The notes under the pieces were generated by a model. The model searched no databases and was not told where the DNA came from. It saw only the letters and a list, made by a program, of their open reading frames with translations. This document shows, piece after piece, positions 35,281-44,306 of a stretch of 64,000 bases of DNA (position 1 is the first letter of the stretch; every line of letters starts with the position of its first letter). Location of the stretch: positions 124,001 through 188,000 of the forward strand of contig NZ_CP070372.1 of the NCBI RefSeq assembly GCF_016919705.1. Direction: 5' to 3'. This stretch comes from Paracoccus methylovorus (lineage in GTDB: Bacteria > Pseudomonadota > Alphaproteobacteria > Rhodobacterales > Rhodobacteraceae). The translations under genes and the position numbers were made by a program.

Positions 35281-36378
35281 ATGGCTACTCTCGAAATCGA
35301 CCGCGTCCGCAAGTCGTATGGCGCGATGGAAGTGCTGAAAGAGGTCAGCATCTCGATCGGCAGCGGGGACTTTCTAGTCCTCCTTGGCCCGTCAGGCTGC
35401 GGCAAGTCCACGCTGCTCAACATGATCGCGGGCCTTGAGGGCATCACCGCCGGCCAGATCCGCATCGACGGCGATGTGGTGAACGACCTCTCGCCCAAGG
35501 ACCGCGACATCGCCATGGTGTTCCAGTCCTATGCGCTCTACCCGACCATGACGGTGCGCCAGAACATCGAATTCGGCATGAAGATCCGCGGGGTGCCGCC
35601 GGCCGAGCGTGACAAGGCCACCCGCGAGGCGGCCGAGCTGTTGCAGATGGCGCATCTGCTGGATCGCCGCCCCTCGCAACTGTCGGGCGGCCAGCGCCAG
35701 CGGGTCGCGATGGGCCGCGCGCTGGTCCGCCATCCCAAGCTGTTCCTGTTCGACGAGCCGCTCTCCAACCTGGACGCCAAGCTGCGCGTGGACATGCGCA
35801 CCGAAATCAAGCGGCTGCACCAGCGGCTGGGCACCACCATCGTCTATGTGACGCATGACCAGATCGAGGCAATGACGCTGGCCACCCGCGTCGCAGTGAT
35901 GAAGGATGGGTTCGTGCAGCATCTGGACGAGCCGCAGGTGGTCTATGACCGGCCGGCCAATGTGTATGTGGCGCGCTTCGTCGGCTCGCCGGCGATGAAC
36001 ATCATCCCGGGCCACCTGATCGAGGGTGCCGCGGGGCCGGAGCTGGAGATGGATCAGCCCGATGGCGGCAGGTCGCGCATTTCCGGCGTGGCGGTCAGCG
36101 AGGCCGCGCGACGGCAATATGCCGGCAAGCCGGTGCTGGTCGGCATCCGTCCCGAGGGTTTCTCGGTCGCCGAACCGGGCCAGCAGGCGGTGCAGGCCGC
36201 CATCGAGGTGGTTGAACCCACCGGTCCCGATACGCTTGCCATGTTCACCTTGGGCGGCGTCGAGGTGATCGCCCGGCTTGCACCGCGCACCGCGCATGCG
36301 GGCCAGACCGTCCAGCTTGCGGTCGAGATGGCCAAGGTGGTTCTGTTCGATCCGCAGACCGAAATCCGCATCGACTGA
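35281..36378 (+). CDS. Sugar ABC transporter ATPase, UgpC/MalK-type
   Basis: A 365-residue ATPase with Walker A GPSGCGKST, signature LSGGQRQR, Walker B LFLFDEPLSNLDA, the switch His in YVTHDQ and a C-terminal TOBE/MalK regulatory domain from about residue 240. It energises the importer encoded just upstream. The gene is separated by 5 bp from the MalG-type permease and by 7 bp from the following GMC oxidoreductase, showing that transport and oxidation are in one operon. Confidence 0.93.
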   Translation: MATLEIDRVRKSYGAMEVLKEVSISIGSGDFLVLLGPSGCGKSTLLNMIAGLEGITAGQIRIDGDVVNDLSPKDRDIAMVFQSYALYPTMTVRQNIEFGMKIRGVPPAERDKATREAAELLQMAHLLDRRPSQLSGGQRQRVAMGRALVRHPKLFLFDEPLSNLDAKLRVDMRTEIKRLHQRLGTTIVYVTHDQIEAMTLATRVAVMKDGFVQHLDEPQVVYDRPANVYVARFVGSPAMNIIPGHLIEGAAGPELEMDQPDGGRSRISGVAVSEAARRQYAGKPVLVGIRPEGFSVAEPGQQAVQAAIEVVEPTGPDTLAMFTLGGVEVIARLAPRTAHAGQTVQLAVEMAKVVLFDPQTEIRID

Positions 36379-36385
36379 GGTGGCC

Positions 36386-37891
36386 ATGAGCACGGACAGC
36401 GACGTCATCATCATCGGTTCGGGCATCGGCGGCGCCACGCTCGCTTCGGCGCTGGCTCCTTCGGGTATGCGTATCCTGATCCTGGAACGCGGCGAGCATC
36501 TGGCCGACACGCCTGAGGCGCGGGACGACGTGGCGATTTTCGAGCGGGGCTTCTATCGCTCGGACGAGGAATGGATCGGCTCCGACGGCAAGAAATTCCT
36601 GCCGGGGAACTATTACTACGTCGGCGGCAACTCGAAATTCTACGGCGCAGTGATGTATCGCTACCGCGTCGAGGATTTCAGGGCACGCCCGCATCTGCAG
36701 GGCACATCGCCCGGCTGGGACATGTGCTATGACGACATGGAGCCTTGGTATGCCCGGGCCGAGGCGCTGTTCAAGGTGCGCGGCGCGGCCAGGCAGGACC
36801 CGACCGAGCCTCCCCGGTCGGGGCCGTTTCCTTTTCCGCCGGTCCCGGACGAGCCGGCGCTGCAACTGGTGCGTGAGCGGCTGAAGCGGGCGGGCGTCCA
36901 TCCCGCCAGTCTACCGCTGGCCATCGACATCGATGCCTGGCTGAAGCGCGGCCGGACCGGATGGGACGCTTTCCCCAACACCGGCGGCGTCGGCAAGATT
37001 GATGCCGAGGTCGGACCGCTGGCCGATGCGCTGAAACATCCCAACGTGCGGCTGATGACCGGCGCGCAGGTGATGCGGTTGGAGACCGGCGCACATGGAC
37101 GCGAGGTGGCCGCGGCGATTGTTCGCCGCAACGGTCGGGAAGAGCGCCTGACCGCGCGGCATTTCGCCGTGGCGGCGGGGGCGGTGCAATCGGCGGCGCT
37201 GCTGCTGCGCTCGAGCAACGCGGCACATCCGACGGGTCTGGCCAACGGCTCGGACCAGGTCGGCCGAAACTTCATGAACCACAACACCAGCGCAATGATC
37301 ACACTGAACCCGTTTCTGCGGAACGACTCGATCTATCAGAAAACGCTGTTCTTCAACGATTTCTACAACGACGATCCCGAGGTTCATGCGCCGCTTGGCA
37401 ATGTGCAGCTGTTGGGACGGATCACCGGCAACATCCTCAAGGCGCAGGTGCCGGCCATGCCGCGTTTCCTGGCAAGGCTGATGGCCAACCGCGCGTTTGG
37501 CTGGTTTCTTACCAGCGAGGACCTGCCCAATCCGAACAGTCGTGTTCTGGTTCGGGGCGAGGATATCGTCATGGACTGGCAGCGCTCCAACATGGATGCG
37601 CATCACTTGTTAATCAAACGCACTCGGCAGGTGATGAAACGCGCGGGATTCCCGGTGGTGATGGTGCGAATATTCGGCAACAAGACCACCTCTCATCAAT
37701 GCGGAACTGCGCGCCTTGGCACGGATCCACGTGACTCCGTCGTCGATCTGGACGGTCGCAGCCATGACGTGCCCAACCTCTGGGTGACGGATGCCTCGGT
37801 CCTGCCGACCTCGGCAGCGGTAAACCCGGCCCTGACCATCGCGGCGCTAGCTCTCAAGGCAGGCGAGGCAATGAAAGGTGCGATAATTTGA
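36386..37891 (+). CDS. GMC-family FAD oxidoreductase, possible sugar/glycoside 3-dehydrogenase type
   Basis: A 501-residue flavoprotein. The FAD motif is DVIIIGSGIGGATLASALA, and the C-terminal catalytic block is SHQCGTARLGTDP...TSAAVNPALTIAALAL, with His and Asn as in the GMC family. The HxCGT form and the shorter length place it nearer to gluconate-dehydrogenase/glucoside-3-dehydrogenase-like GMC proteins than to choline dehydrogenase. No twin-arginine signal is present. The start at 36386 follows GAGGTGGCC. With the epimerase-like enzyme and the first GMC protein, it supports a keto-sugar pathway. Confidence 0.87.
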   Translation: MSTDSDVIIIGSGIGGATLASALAPSGMRILILERGEHLADTPEARDDVAIFERGFYRSDEEWIGSDGKKFLPGNYYYVGGNSKFYGAVMYRYRVEDFRARPHLQGTSPGWDMCYDDMEPWYARAEALFKVRGAARQDPTEPPRSGPFPFPPVPDEPALQLVRERLKRAGVHPASLPLAIDIDAWLKRGRTGWDAFPNTGGVGKIDAEVGPLADALKHPNVRLMTGAQVMRLETGAHGREVAAAIVRRNGREERLTARHFAVAAGAVQSAALLLRSSNAAHPTGLANGSDQVGRNFMNHNTSAMITLNPFLRNDSIYQKTLFFNDFYNDDPEVHAPLGNVQLLGRITGNILKAQVPAMPRFLARLMANRAFGWFLTSEDLPNPNSRVLVRGEDIVMDWQRSNMDAHHLLIKRTRQVMKRAGFPVVMVRIFGNKTTSHQCGTARLGTDPRDSVVDLDGRSHDVPNLWVTDASVLPTSAAVNPALTIAALALKAGEAMKGAII

Positions 37892-38169
37892 TCAGAGTGC
37901 TGCAGATATATCGGCCCTTCCCCGACTACGGCCCCTTCCCTTTTTCCCGACGGTGCGACCGTCCGCATACCCCGCCATTCGAACGGCTGGTCTTCATCAA
38001 ATAGCGCATCCGGTGATTATCGCGCGGATACCCGATCCGGTCAGGCTGTTGCGTCCGATCAGCCAATTCGTCCAGACATGTGGATAACCCATTCTGGAGG
38101 GGTAGTCATGTGGCCTTGCCTGCATAGTGTTCCAGTCGATCTGCAAATCCATCATGGAAAGGTTCGACA
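37892..38169. other. Non-coding region, candidate oriT of the mobilisation module
   Basis: There is no gene. A GACGGT-GCG-ACCGTC hairpin lies at 37949-37963 after a pyrimidine-rich stretch, and short direct words (ATGTGG at 38080 and 38108) flank 38100. Origins of transfer usually lie immediately upstream of mobilisation genes, as here, but no known nic sequence was recognised. Confidence 0.3.
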
Positions 38170-38531
38170 ATGGAAAGATCAGGCAAATCCCACCTCACGG
38201 CCGATCAGGTCGACGCCTTGCGCCGGCGTCTGCGCGATCTGCCGCCCAAGCCTCCGACGCATCGCACGGCCAAACAGGTCGTGATCGAGTTGGAGGCCGA
38301 TATTCGGGCAGTACTGGCGCGGGCTATACCCTGACCGGTATCGCCAAGGTCTATTCAGGGCTTGGCGAGGTCAGCGCGAGCACACTGCAAACCTATCTGC
38401 GTGATCTCGAACGGCAACAGGCACAAGGCCCTGTCCGCCGCCGTCGTCCGGCAGCTCCCGCACCCTCTGGCGCAGTGATCAACCGGTCCGTTCTTCAGCC
38501 GCCGCAGAACACCGGCGATCCGGAAGTGTGA
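38170..38531 (+). pseudogene. Mobilisation-region accessory gene, frameshifted
   Basis: ATG 38170 encodes 54 residues (MERSGKSHLTADQVDALRRR...VVIELEADIRAVLARAIP) and stops at 38334. The next frame continues without a gap as YTLTGIAKVYSGLGEVSAS then LQTYLRDLERQQAQGPVRRR. One inserted base near 38320 restores a protein of about 120 residues containing a predicted helix-turn-helix-like segment. Its place before mobC and the relaxase suggests a plasmid mobilisation or copy-control accessory protein. I do not recognise the family. Confidence 0.6.
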
Positions 38532-38532
38532 C

Positions 38533-38890
38533 ATGGCGGTCGCGGGTGACCAGCAGCGGCGATCCGAGCGGCGGCGACGCAACGGGACGATCAGCCTGCG
38601 GGTGACGCCGCAGGAGAAGGCGCGGCTGATCCGCCGCGCGCAGGCGGCGGGCTATCCCGGCCTGTCCTCCTAAGGTCATGGACCAGTTGGCCGATCGCCC
38701 TGCCCTCTCTCATCGTGACCGGATCCAGGCCGTTTCCTGGATCGGACGGATCGGCCATGTGCTGTCTGATCTCTGCGCGGATCTCGATATCAGGGAGCAT
38801 CCCGGGATCGCATTGCCGCTTGACCGTATCGGGCAGGATGCCGTGCATCTGCAGCAATTGCTGATGGGCGAGGGCCACAATGCTGGCTGA
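38533..38890 (+). pseudogene. MobC-like mobilisation protein, interrupted
   Basis: The first part (ATG 38533) reads NGTISLRVTPQEKARLIRRA...GYPGLSS, a ribbon-helix-helix-type N-terminus typical of MobC-like accessory proteins, and stops at 38671. A second frame from about 38675 continues MDQLADRPALSHRDRIQAVS...HLQQLLMGEGHNAG and overlaps the relaxase start. Together they make a normal-length MobC of about 120 residues, so a frameshift near 38670 is likely. MobC proteins help open oriT for the relaxase. Confidence 0.6.
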
Positions 38891-41066
38891 GGTCATACCT
38901 GCCGGAAAGCCTGGCGATCCCGATCCGGGATTTGGCCCCCGGATCGCCTATATCTGCCGCAAGGCCTGCCGGATCGAGATGCGCCATCTGGCCGGCGGCT
39001 GGATCCATGCCGGCGACCAGATGCGCTGGATCGCGCGGCTCAACCCGCATCGGTCCCGGCCATGCCATCATCTGGTGCTGAGCTGGTCGCCTTTGGAGCA
39101 ACCCGATGATGACCAGATGATCGCGGCGGCAAGGCAGGTTTTGCGCGCACTCGGTGCCGGTGAACATCAGGCGGTCATCGCCATCCACCGGGACCGCGCA
39201 CATCCACATGCCCATATCATCCTGAACGTGATCCATCCGCTGACCGGCAAGGGGCTCGATCTCGGCCATGATTATGCCCGACTCGAAAAGGCCTGCCGCC
39301 GGATCGAGCGACAGATGGGCTGGCCCGCGGATCGTGGCAGATATGACGTCGAGATCGTCGCTGATGAGATCATGCTTCGGCGCAAGCCGGCCGGCCATTG
39401 GCAGCAGTGCCGGCGCGATCGCGAGGAGGGGTTTCGTTCCGAGAGTACCGCCATGCGCGGCCATGCCCTTCGCACCGGCCTCCGGCCCCTGCATCGGATC
39501 CATGGCCCCGATCAGTTGCGTCTGATCCGGAGGGCGCTGGATGCCTGCGCGGACTGGCCTGGAACCCACGATGTCATGCGGGCAGCCGGTTGGGACTATC
39601 GCCCGCATGGGTCCGGCGCCCGGATTTCATCGCGGCAGGATCCGACCTGGTCGATTCCCGCAAGTCATCTCGGAGCTCGCTTTTCTCTGCGGAGGATGGT
39701 GAAGCGGCTTGGCGCCTTCATCCCGGCCGTGAAAGGCAGAGTTTCCCAGGCCACATCAATTTTCCGTCGGCAGTTGCAGCAGATCGGCAACAAGGAGAGG
39801 GGCGGCCCCCTGCCGCAACCCGATCCGGAGATTCTGGAACCGCTTGCCATGGAGCAGGCAGATCGACGCAGGCAAGCACAGGTGAAGCGACAGGCACGCG
39901 AGGATCTGCGGGCCCGGCAGGCAGAGGAGCGGCGGCAGATCGGGCACTGCCTTGGCAGGCGACGCAATGGGGTTGCCGTGCTCATCCGCAGCATGATGCA
40001 TCAGCAACAGCGCGATCAGCGACAATGGCTCCAGGCATCGCACCCCCGTCGCGGCCCTCTGCCCCTGGCTGGCGATATGCTGGCCAGCCATGATCCGGAT
40101 TCTCGGCTGTCGCGACAGTATTTGCGCGCGATGCGGCTGCATGCGCAGGAGGAGCGAGCCATCGGGATCACCCCACCCTGGGATCATACCGCCTGCCGGC
40201 AGGAATGGGCATTGGCGGAGAGGACCGACGGCAGGCCGGTCTCACCCCCACGACTCGACCATCTGCTGGCGGTATTCCGCAATGATCTGCGTATCGTCAC
40301 CCCTTCGACCATCCTCATTGCGCAGCGCGACCTTCGCGACGGCATTTCCGGCTTCTGCCGTATCGATCCCGACCGCGGCATCTTCGATTCCCTACCCGCC
40401 CCGGGCGGCAGGGCGGGTCTGATCCGGATCGGTCCCCGAGGCAGCAGAACCTGCCGCCTGGTTCCGGATCTGCAGACGGCGATGATCACAGCCCTCATGA
40501 CCGTCACAGAACCGGCTCTGATCGCTCTCATGCCCGACGATCCTGACCCTGAACAGGAAGCCACCTGTACCACGCCCCATGGGGCGCATAAAGCCACGCC
40601 TGCTTTCACGCATACCTGCGTCTCGCGCCGCTTTTCCGAGCTTCTCGGTACTTTGGCGCATGCCATCGAAGCGGAGTGCGATGTCCAGCATGGCTGGTCG
40701 CGGGATCCCGCGTTCGCCCATTGGCTGCGCGAATCCGAGTTACTTTGGCAACAGGCGCAAGACATGGCCCGCGATCTGGCCGAGAGCCCCGCCCTGCGCG
40801 CCGCGGATAGACCGCTGATCCGGGCCGCACAGGTCCTGCACTTCGTCCTCGGCTGCGAGCATCCGGCGGAATACGACGCGGCGGTCGTCGATCTGGCCAC
40901 CTGCAGTGAGCGCTTGAGCTTACGCCGCGGCGATGCCGTCACATGGCACGTCCGCGAGATGATGCGCAGCGCCGAGATGCGGCTGGCGGAGATCGGCAGT
41001 CTCAAGATGATTCCGACCGCATGCGATCCAGATGGGCTCAACGACTGGCCCAGCTTCAGTTGCTGA
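38880..41066 (+). CDS. Relaxase / mobilisation nuclease
   Basis: A 728-residue protein with an N-terminal relaxase domain. Its three-histidine motif reads AIHRDRAHPHAHIILN (H103, H108, H110, H112), the metal-binding signature of MobA/VirD2-like nucleases. The long C-terminal part is Arg/Gln-rich with coiled-coil potential (residues about 320-370). It nicks oriT and pilots the strand into a conjugation channel supplied by another plasmid. It starts inside the end of the MobC-like gene. No type IV secretion genes are present, so the unit would be mobilisable, not self-transmissible. Confidence 0.83.
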   Translation: MLAEVIPAGKPGDPDPGFGPRIAYICRKACRIEMRHLAGGWIHAGDQMRWIARLNPHRSRPCHHLVLSWSPLEQPDDDQMIAAARQVLRALGAGEHQAVIAIHRDRAHPHAHIILNVIHPLTGKGLDLGHDYARLEKACRRIERQMGWPADRGRYDVEIVADEIMLRRKPAGHWQQCRRDREEGFRSESTAMRGHALRTGLRPLHRIHGPDQLRLIRRALDACADWPGTHDVMRAAGWDYRPHGSGARISSRQDPTWSIPASHLGARFSLRRMVKRLGAFIPAVKGRVSQATSIFRRQLQQIGNKERGGPLPQPDPEILEPLAMEQADRRRQAQVKRQAREDLRARQAEERRQIGHCLGRRRNGVAVLIRSMMHQQQRDQRQWLQASHPRRGPLPLAGDMLASHDPDSRLSRQYLRAMRLHAQEERAIGITPPWDHTACRQEWALAERTDGRPVSPPRLDHLLAVFRNDLRIVTPSTILIAQRDLRDGISGFCRIDPDRGIFDSLPAPGGRAGLIRIGPRGSRTCRLVPDLQTAMITALMTVTEPALIALMPDDPDPEQEATCTTPHGAHKATPAFTHTCVSRRFSELLGTLAHAIEAECDVQHGWSRDPAFAHWLRESELLWQQAQDMARDLAESPALRAADRPLIRAAQVLHFVLGCEHPAEYDAAVVDLATCSERLSLRRGDAVTWHVREMMRSAEMRLAEIGSLKMIPTACDPDGLNDWPSFSC

Positions 41067-41109
41067 TCCGGTCCTGATCCGCACCCCATCCTGACTACAC
41101 CCCCTGATC

Positions 41110-41133
41110 ATGGCGTGCGCTTGCGCGCGCCAT
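41110..41133. terminator. Hairpin downstream of the relaxase gene
   Basis: ATGGCG-T-GCGC-TT-GCGC-G-CGCCAT forms a 10-bp stem with one internal mismatch and a two-base loop, 43 bp after the relaxase stop. No T-run follows. Confidence 0.35.
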
Positions 41134-41239
41134 GCAGAGTGCGGCCGCACCGCACCAATCCGCCTGCCCTTTTTTCCAGAACACCCGCAACCGGGAGGAT
41201 ACTCCATGCCTAAAGCTCACCGTAAAAATACCGGATAGC

Positions 41240-41426
41240 CGTAGACATTGCCGCTCTCAGCCCAAACCCGCAGCAGCCGTTCAGTCTGGCACCTGTCTTC
41301 CTGTGCTCGCTTGCTCAGCGGCGCCTGCAGCCAAGCTGAAAGCCCGCTCGGCTGGATGCGCAGGCAACGGCACATAGCCCGCACCGAAAACCGGCCCCGA
41401 TGCTCGGCCACAAACGCGTATCTCAC
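41240..41426 (-). pseudogene. IS3-family orfB, 5' fragment
   Basis: About 60 residues of the IS3 orfB N-terminus (MRYAFVAEHRGRFSVRAMCR, CLRIQPSGLSAWLQAPLSKR). The homology breaks off after SGNVYGYP, before the DDE core. Its start overlaps the orfA stop (ATGA), the normal IS3 arrangement, so the element was truncated from its 3' side. Confidence 0.8.
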
Positions 41427-41695
41427 TTTGCATCCTTGGCGAAATACGCGGTGACCTTTTTTAGGATGTCACGTTCCTCCGATACTCGGGCCAGCTCCCG
41501 CCTCAGCCGCCGGATCTCGGCGTCCTTCTCGCTGTCGCCTGATACCGCCTGCGCGAACTTGCGCTTCCACGCATAGAGCGAGTGCGTGCTGACCCCGAGC
41601 CGCTCCGAAACCTCCCTGACCGGACAGCCCCGTTCCGTGATCTGCGCGACCGCATCGCGTTTGAACTCGTCCGTGAAATTGCCTGTGCCCATCAT
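41423..41695 (-). CDS. IS3-family orfA (helix-turn-helix transposase subunit)
   Basis: A 90-residue orfA, complete, with the helix-turn-helix (FTDEFKRDAVAQITERG, REVSERLGVSTHSLYAWKRK) and a leucine-zipper-like C-terminus. A slippery A6G tract near 41456-41462 (complement) is the usual site for -1 frameshifting into orfB. The partner orfB is truncated, so the element is immobile. Confidence 0.85.
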   Translation of the reverse strand: MMGTGNFTDEFKRDAVAQITERGCPVREVSERLGVSTHSLYAWKRKFAQAVSGDSEKDAEIRRLRRELARVSEERDILKKVTAYFAKDAK

Positions 41696-42012
41696 GGCCT
41701 CCTTGCCTCAAAATTACCGAAGAAGGCGGCCACGAAATATGGGGCTATTCAGTTCACGAAGATCAGGTCCGCAAGCTTCACCAACTCATGGCGTGGATAG
41801 ATCATGTCCGTCAGTTTCGGGCGCAGGAGATCATCTTGTTCGGGGCGGGGGGATGGGGCTTCGTCCGCGATCCGAAATTGCAGGGTTCCTGCGACAAGAA
41901 AACGAAACATAGCAGGACAAAGTCAACAAAGCTGCAAGTTTATCACACGAAATCGACTAGATACACGTTACTCAGACCGGGCTATTTAACCGAACACGAC
42001 CGACAAGCTCGG
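41696..42012. other. Non-coding region between the IS3 remnant and the ABC operon
   Basis: No gene is recognised. Positions 41900-41990 are A+T-rich relative to the surroundings and could carry the promoter of the downstream importer operon, but I cannot name convincing -35 and -10 elements. Confidence 0.35.
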
Positions 42013-42111
42013 GCGGGGCCGGAGGGTATATGCCGCATAGCAGCTCCTCGCTCAGAAGTCCCGGCCCCGCGCCGGTTCGACGTGCCGCTGGGATCTGAAC
42101 CGCAAGGTTCA
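42013..42111 (+). promoter_or_regulatory. Structured leader upstream of the ABC/MBL/phosphatase operon
   Basis: Two strong inverted repeats occur in the 180 bp before ATG 42196. GCGGGGCCGG (42013-42022) pairs perfectly with CCGGCCCCGC (42061-42070) around 38 nt. TGAACC-GCAA-GGTTCA (42096-42111) is a 6-bp stem with a GNRA tetraloop, followed by TGAAGGTTTT. A long closing helix plus a second hairpin next to a T-rich stretch is the layout of an attenuator or riboswitch. It matches no riboswitch class that I can recognise by eye. Confidence 0.45.
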
Positions 42112-42195
42112 TGAAGGTTTTACAAAACAGCCACGCTCGTGTCATGCCGCCGCTGCATTAGTCGCGCCGGAATGACAGGAAAGGGACAGCGCGGC

Positions 42196-43341
42196 ATGAC
42201 GGGTTTGCGGCTGTCGAACATCGGCAAGAGCTATGGTGAGACCAGAGTTCTGTCGGGTATCGACCTTGACATCGCGGCGGGCGAATTCGTGGCCGTGCTT
42301 GGCCCCTCGGGCTGCGGCAAGACCACGCTGCTGCGGCTGATTGCAGGCTTTGACCGCCCCGATGAAGGCACGGTCACCTTGGGCGACCAGAAGGTGGCGG
42401 GTGGAAATGTCATGGTGCCGCCTGAAGGGCGCGGCATCGGCATTGTGTTCCAGAATTACGCGCTGTGGCCGCATATGTCGGTGGCGGAAAATGTCGGCTA
42501 TGCACTGAAGGTGGCGCGCCTGCCTCGGGCCGAACGCGAGGCCCGGGTGGCCCGCGCGCTGGATACCGTCGATCTGACGCCATTTGCTGCTCGCCGCCCG
42601 GCGGATCTGTCGGGCGGGCAACGCCAGCGGGTTGCGCTGGCACGCTGTCTGGCTGCCGGTTCGGATCTGGTGTTGTTGGATGAGCCACTGGCCAATCTGG
42701 ATGTGCATTTGCGCGCTACCATGGAAGAGGAATTCCACCGCTTCCACCGCGAAAGCGGGGCGACATTGGTCTATATCACCCATGACCAATCCGAGGCGAT
42801 GGCCTTGGCCGACCGTATCGCGGTGATGGACAAGGGCCGCCTGCTGCAATGCGCCAGCCCCCGGCAACTGTATCGCGAACCTGCCGACGCCACAGTGGCC
42901 GGTTTCATCGGGGGCGGACTGGTGCTGCCGGTCGAGGGACTGCGGCCCATCGGGCGCGGGCTTGCCACGGCCGATCTTCTGGGAACGCGGGTCCGCTTGC
43001 GCTGCCATGCCGGGGAAACCGGTCGGCCGCTGGCCACGGCCTCCACCCATCCAGCCGATATCCAACCTGCCCATCCGGGCGAGGCCGGCATCCCCGCCCG
43101 TGTCATCACCCGCACCTATCGCGGCGGAAGCTGGTCCTACGAGCTACGCCCGGAGACGGATCCGTCGCTCCGGCTGCCGATGGTGCTGCCCGACACAGCT
43201 ACACCACCCGAACCGGGCGCGCGCCTGGATCTGGCATTTCGCGACCTCTGGGCCATCCCGCTTTCCGGCACCTCTGGTCCCGGGGCGGCACCGATTCTTT
43301 CCTCCTCCTCGCATCTTACGGAGCAATTCCAATGCGCCTGA
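42196..43341 (+). CDS. ABC transporter ATPase, Fe3+/organophosphonate/polyamine (FbpC/PotA) type
   Basis: A 381-residue ATPase with Walker A GPSGCGKTT, signature LSGGQRQR, Walker B LVLLDEPLANLD, switch His in YITHDQ and a C-terminal TOBE-like domain. The start at 42196 is supported by GGAAAGGGA 10 bp upstream; an earlier GTG (42139) and ATG (42172) are open but lie in or next to the leader. Its stop lies 10 bp inside the receptor gene. It powers the importer encoded by the next two genes. Confidence 0.9.
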   Translation: MTGLRLSNIGKSYGETRVLSGIDLDIAAGEFVAVLGPSGCGKTTLLRLIAGFDRPDEGTVTLGDQKVAGGNVMVPPEGRGIGIVFQNYALWPHMSVAENVGYALKVARLPRAEREARVARALDTVDLTPFAARRPADLSGGQRQRVALARCLAAGSDLVLLDEPLANLDVHLRATMEEEFHRFHRESGATLVYITHDQSEAMALADRIAVMDKGRLLQCASPRQLYREPADATVAGFIGGGLVLPVEGLRPIGRGLATADLLGTRVRLRCHAGETGRPLATASTHPADIQPAHPGEAGIPARVITRTYRGGSWSYELRPETDPSLRLPMVLPDTATPPEPGARLDLAFRDLWAIPLSGTSGPGAAPILSSSSHLTEQFQCA

Positions 43342-44300
43342 CTGTCACCACCTTTGCCCTGATGCTGTCCGCGACCGCGGTGTCGGCGCAGACCACGCTG
43401 ACGCTCTACACGTCGCAATCGCCGGAAATCGCGCAACAGACCGTCGATGCCTTCATGGCGAAGCATCCCGATATCATTGTGGAATGGATGCGCAACGGCA
43501 CCTCGCAGTTGATGAACATCATGACCGCCGAGCAGGAAGCCGGTGGCATCAAGGCCGATGTGCTGCTGGTCGCCGACAGTATCAACCTGGGCACGCTGAA
43601 GCAGCAAGGTCTGCTGCTTGCCTGGCCCGAGGCCCCGCTCGAAGGTATCGACCCGCTGATGTATGATGCCGACAAGACCTTCTTCGGCACCAAGATCTCG
43701 TCCACCGGCATCGTCTACAACACCCAGATCGCCGCACCCGTTACGGGCTGGGCCGATCTGTTCCAGGATGCCAATGCAGGCCAGATCGTTGCCCCGAGCC
43801 CGCTTTATTCCGGTGCGGCGCTGGTCCACATGCATTCGTTGCTGCAGGACGCCTCCCAGGGCTGGGGTTATTATGAACGTCTGAACACGCTTGGGGTGGT
43901 CCCCGAGGGCGGAAACGGCCCGGTGCTGAAGGCGGTGGCCGGGGGGCAGATGAAGTATGGCGTCAACATCGACGCAGATGTGCTGCGCGCCAAAAGGGCA
44001 GGATCGCCGGTAGAATTCGTCTACCCAACCGAAGGCGCCACCTTCTTCACCGAACCGGTGGCTATCCTTGCCGGCACCGATAAGGTCGAAGCGGCACATG
44101 CTTTCGTCAGCTTCATACTGTCGGAAGAGGGCCAGAAGCTGGCCGTCGAACAGGGTTATATGCCGGTCGACCCCAAGGTCGCCTCGCCCGAGGGAATGCC
44201 TGCACTGTCCGAGATCAAGCTGATGCCGCTGGATGCCGACCGCGCGGTGGCCGAGGATACCGAGGCCCGCGCCAAGTTCACCGAGATATTCGGCGGCTGA
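43332..44300 (+). CDS. Extracellular solute-binding protein, iron/phosphonate-receptor-like
   Basis: A 322-residue periplasmic receptor with the signal peptide MRLTVTTFALMLSATAVSAQ (cleavage after VSA). The mature start TTLTLYTSQSPEIAQQTVDA and the central KISSTGIVYNTQ resemble the FbpA / 2-aminoethylphosphonate-binding class. The Tyr pair that binds ferric iron in FbpA is not evident, so an organic phosphate or phosphonate ligand is more likely than iron. It overlaps the ATPase gene by 10 bp and is followed 6 bp later by the permease gene. Confidence 0.88.
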   Translation: MRLTVTTFALMLSATAVSAQTTLTLYTSQSPEIAQQTVDAFMAKHPDIIVEWMRNGTSQLMNIMTAEQEAGGIKADVLLVADSINLGTLKQQGLLLAWPEAPLEGIDPLMYDADKTFFGTKISSTGIVYNTQIAAPVTGWADLFQDANAGQIVAPSPLYSGAALVHMHSLLQDASQGWGYYERLNTLGVVPEGGNGPVLKAVAGGQMKYGVNIDADVLRAKRAGSPVEFVYPTEGATFFTEPVAILAGTDKVEAAHAFVSFILSEEGQKLAVEQGYMPVDPKVASPEGMPALSEIKLMPLDADRAVAEDTEARAKFTEIFGG

Positions 44301-44306
44301 TCGGGG

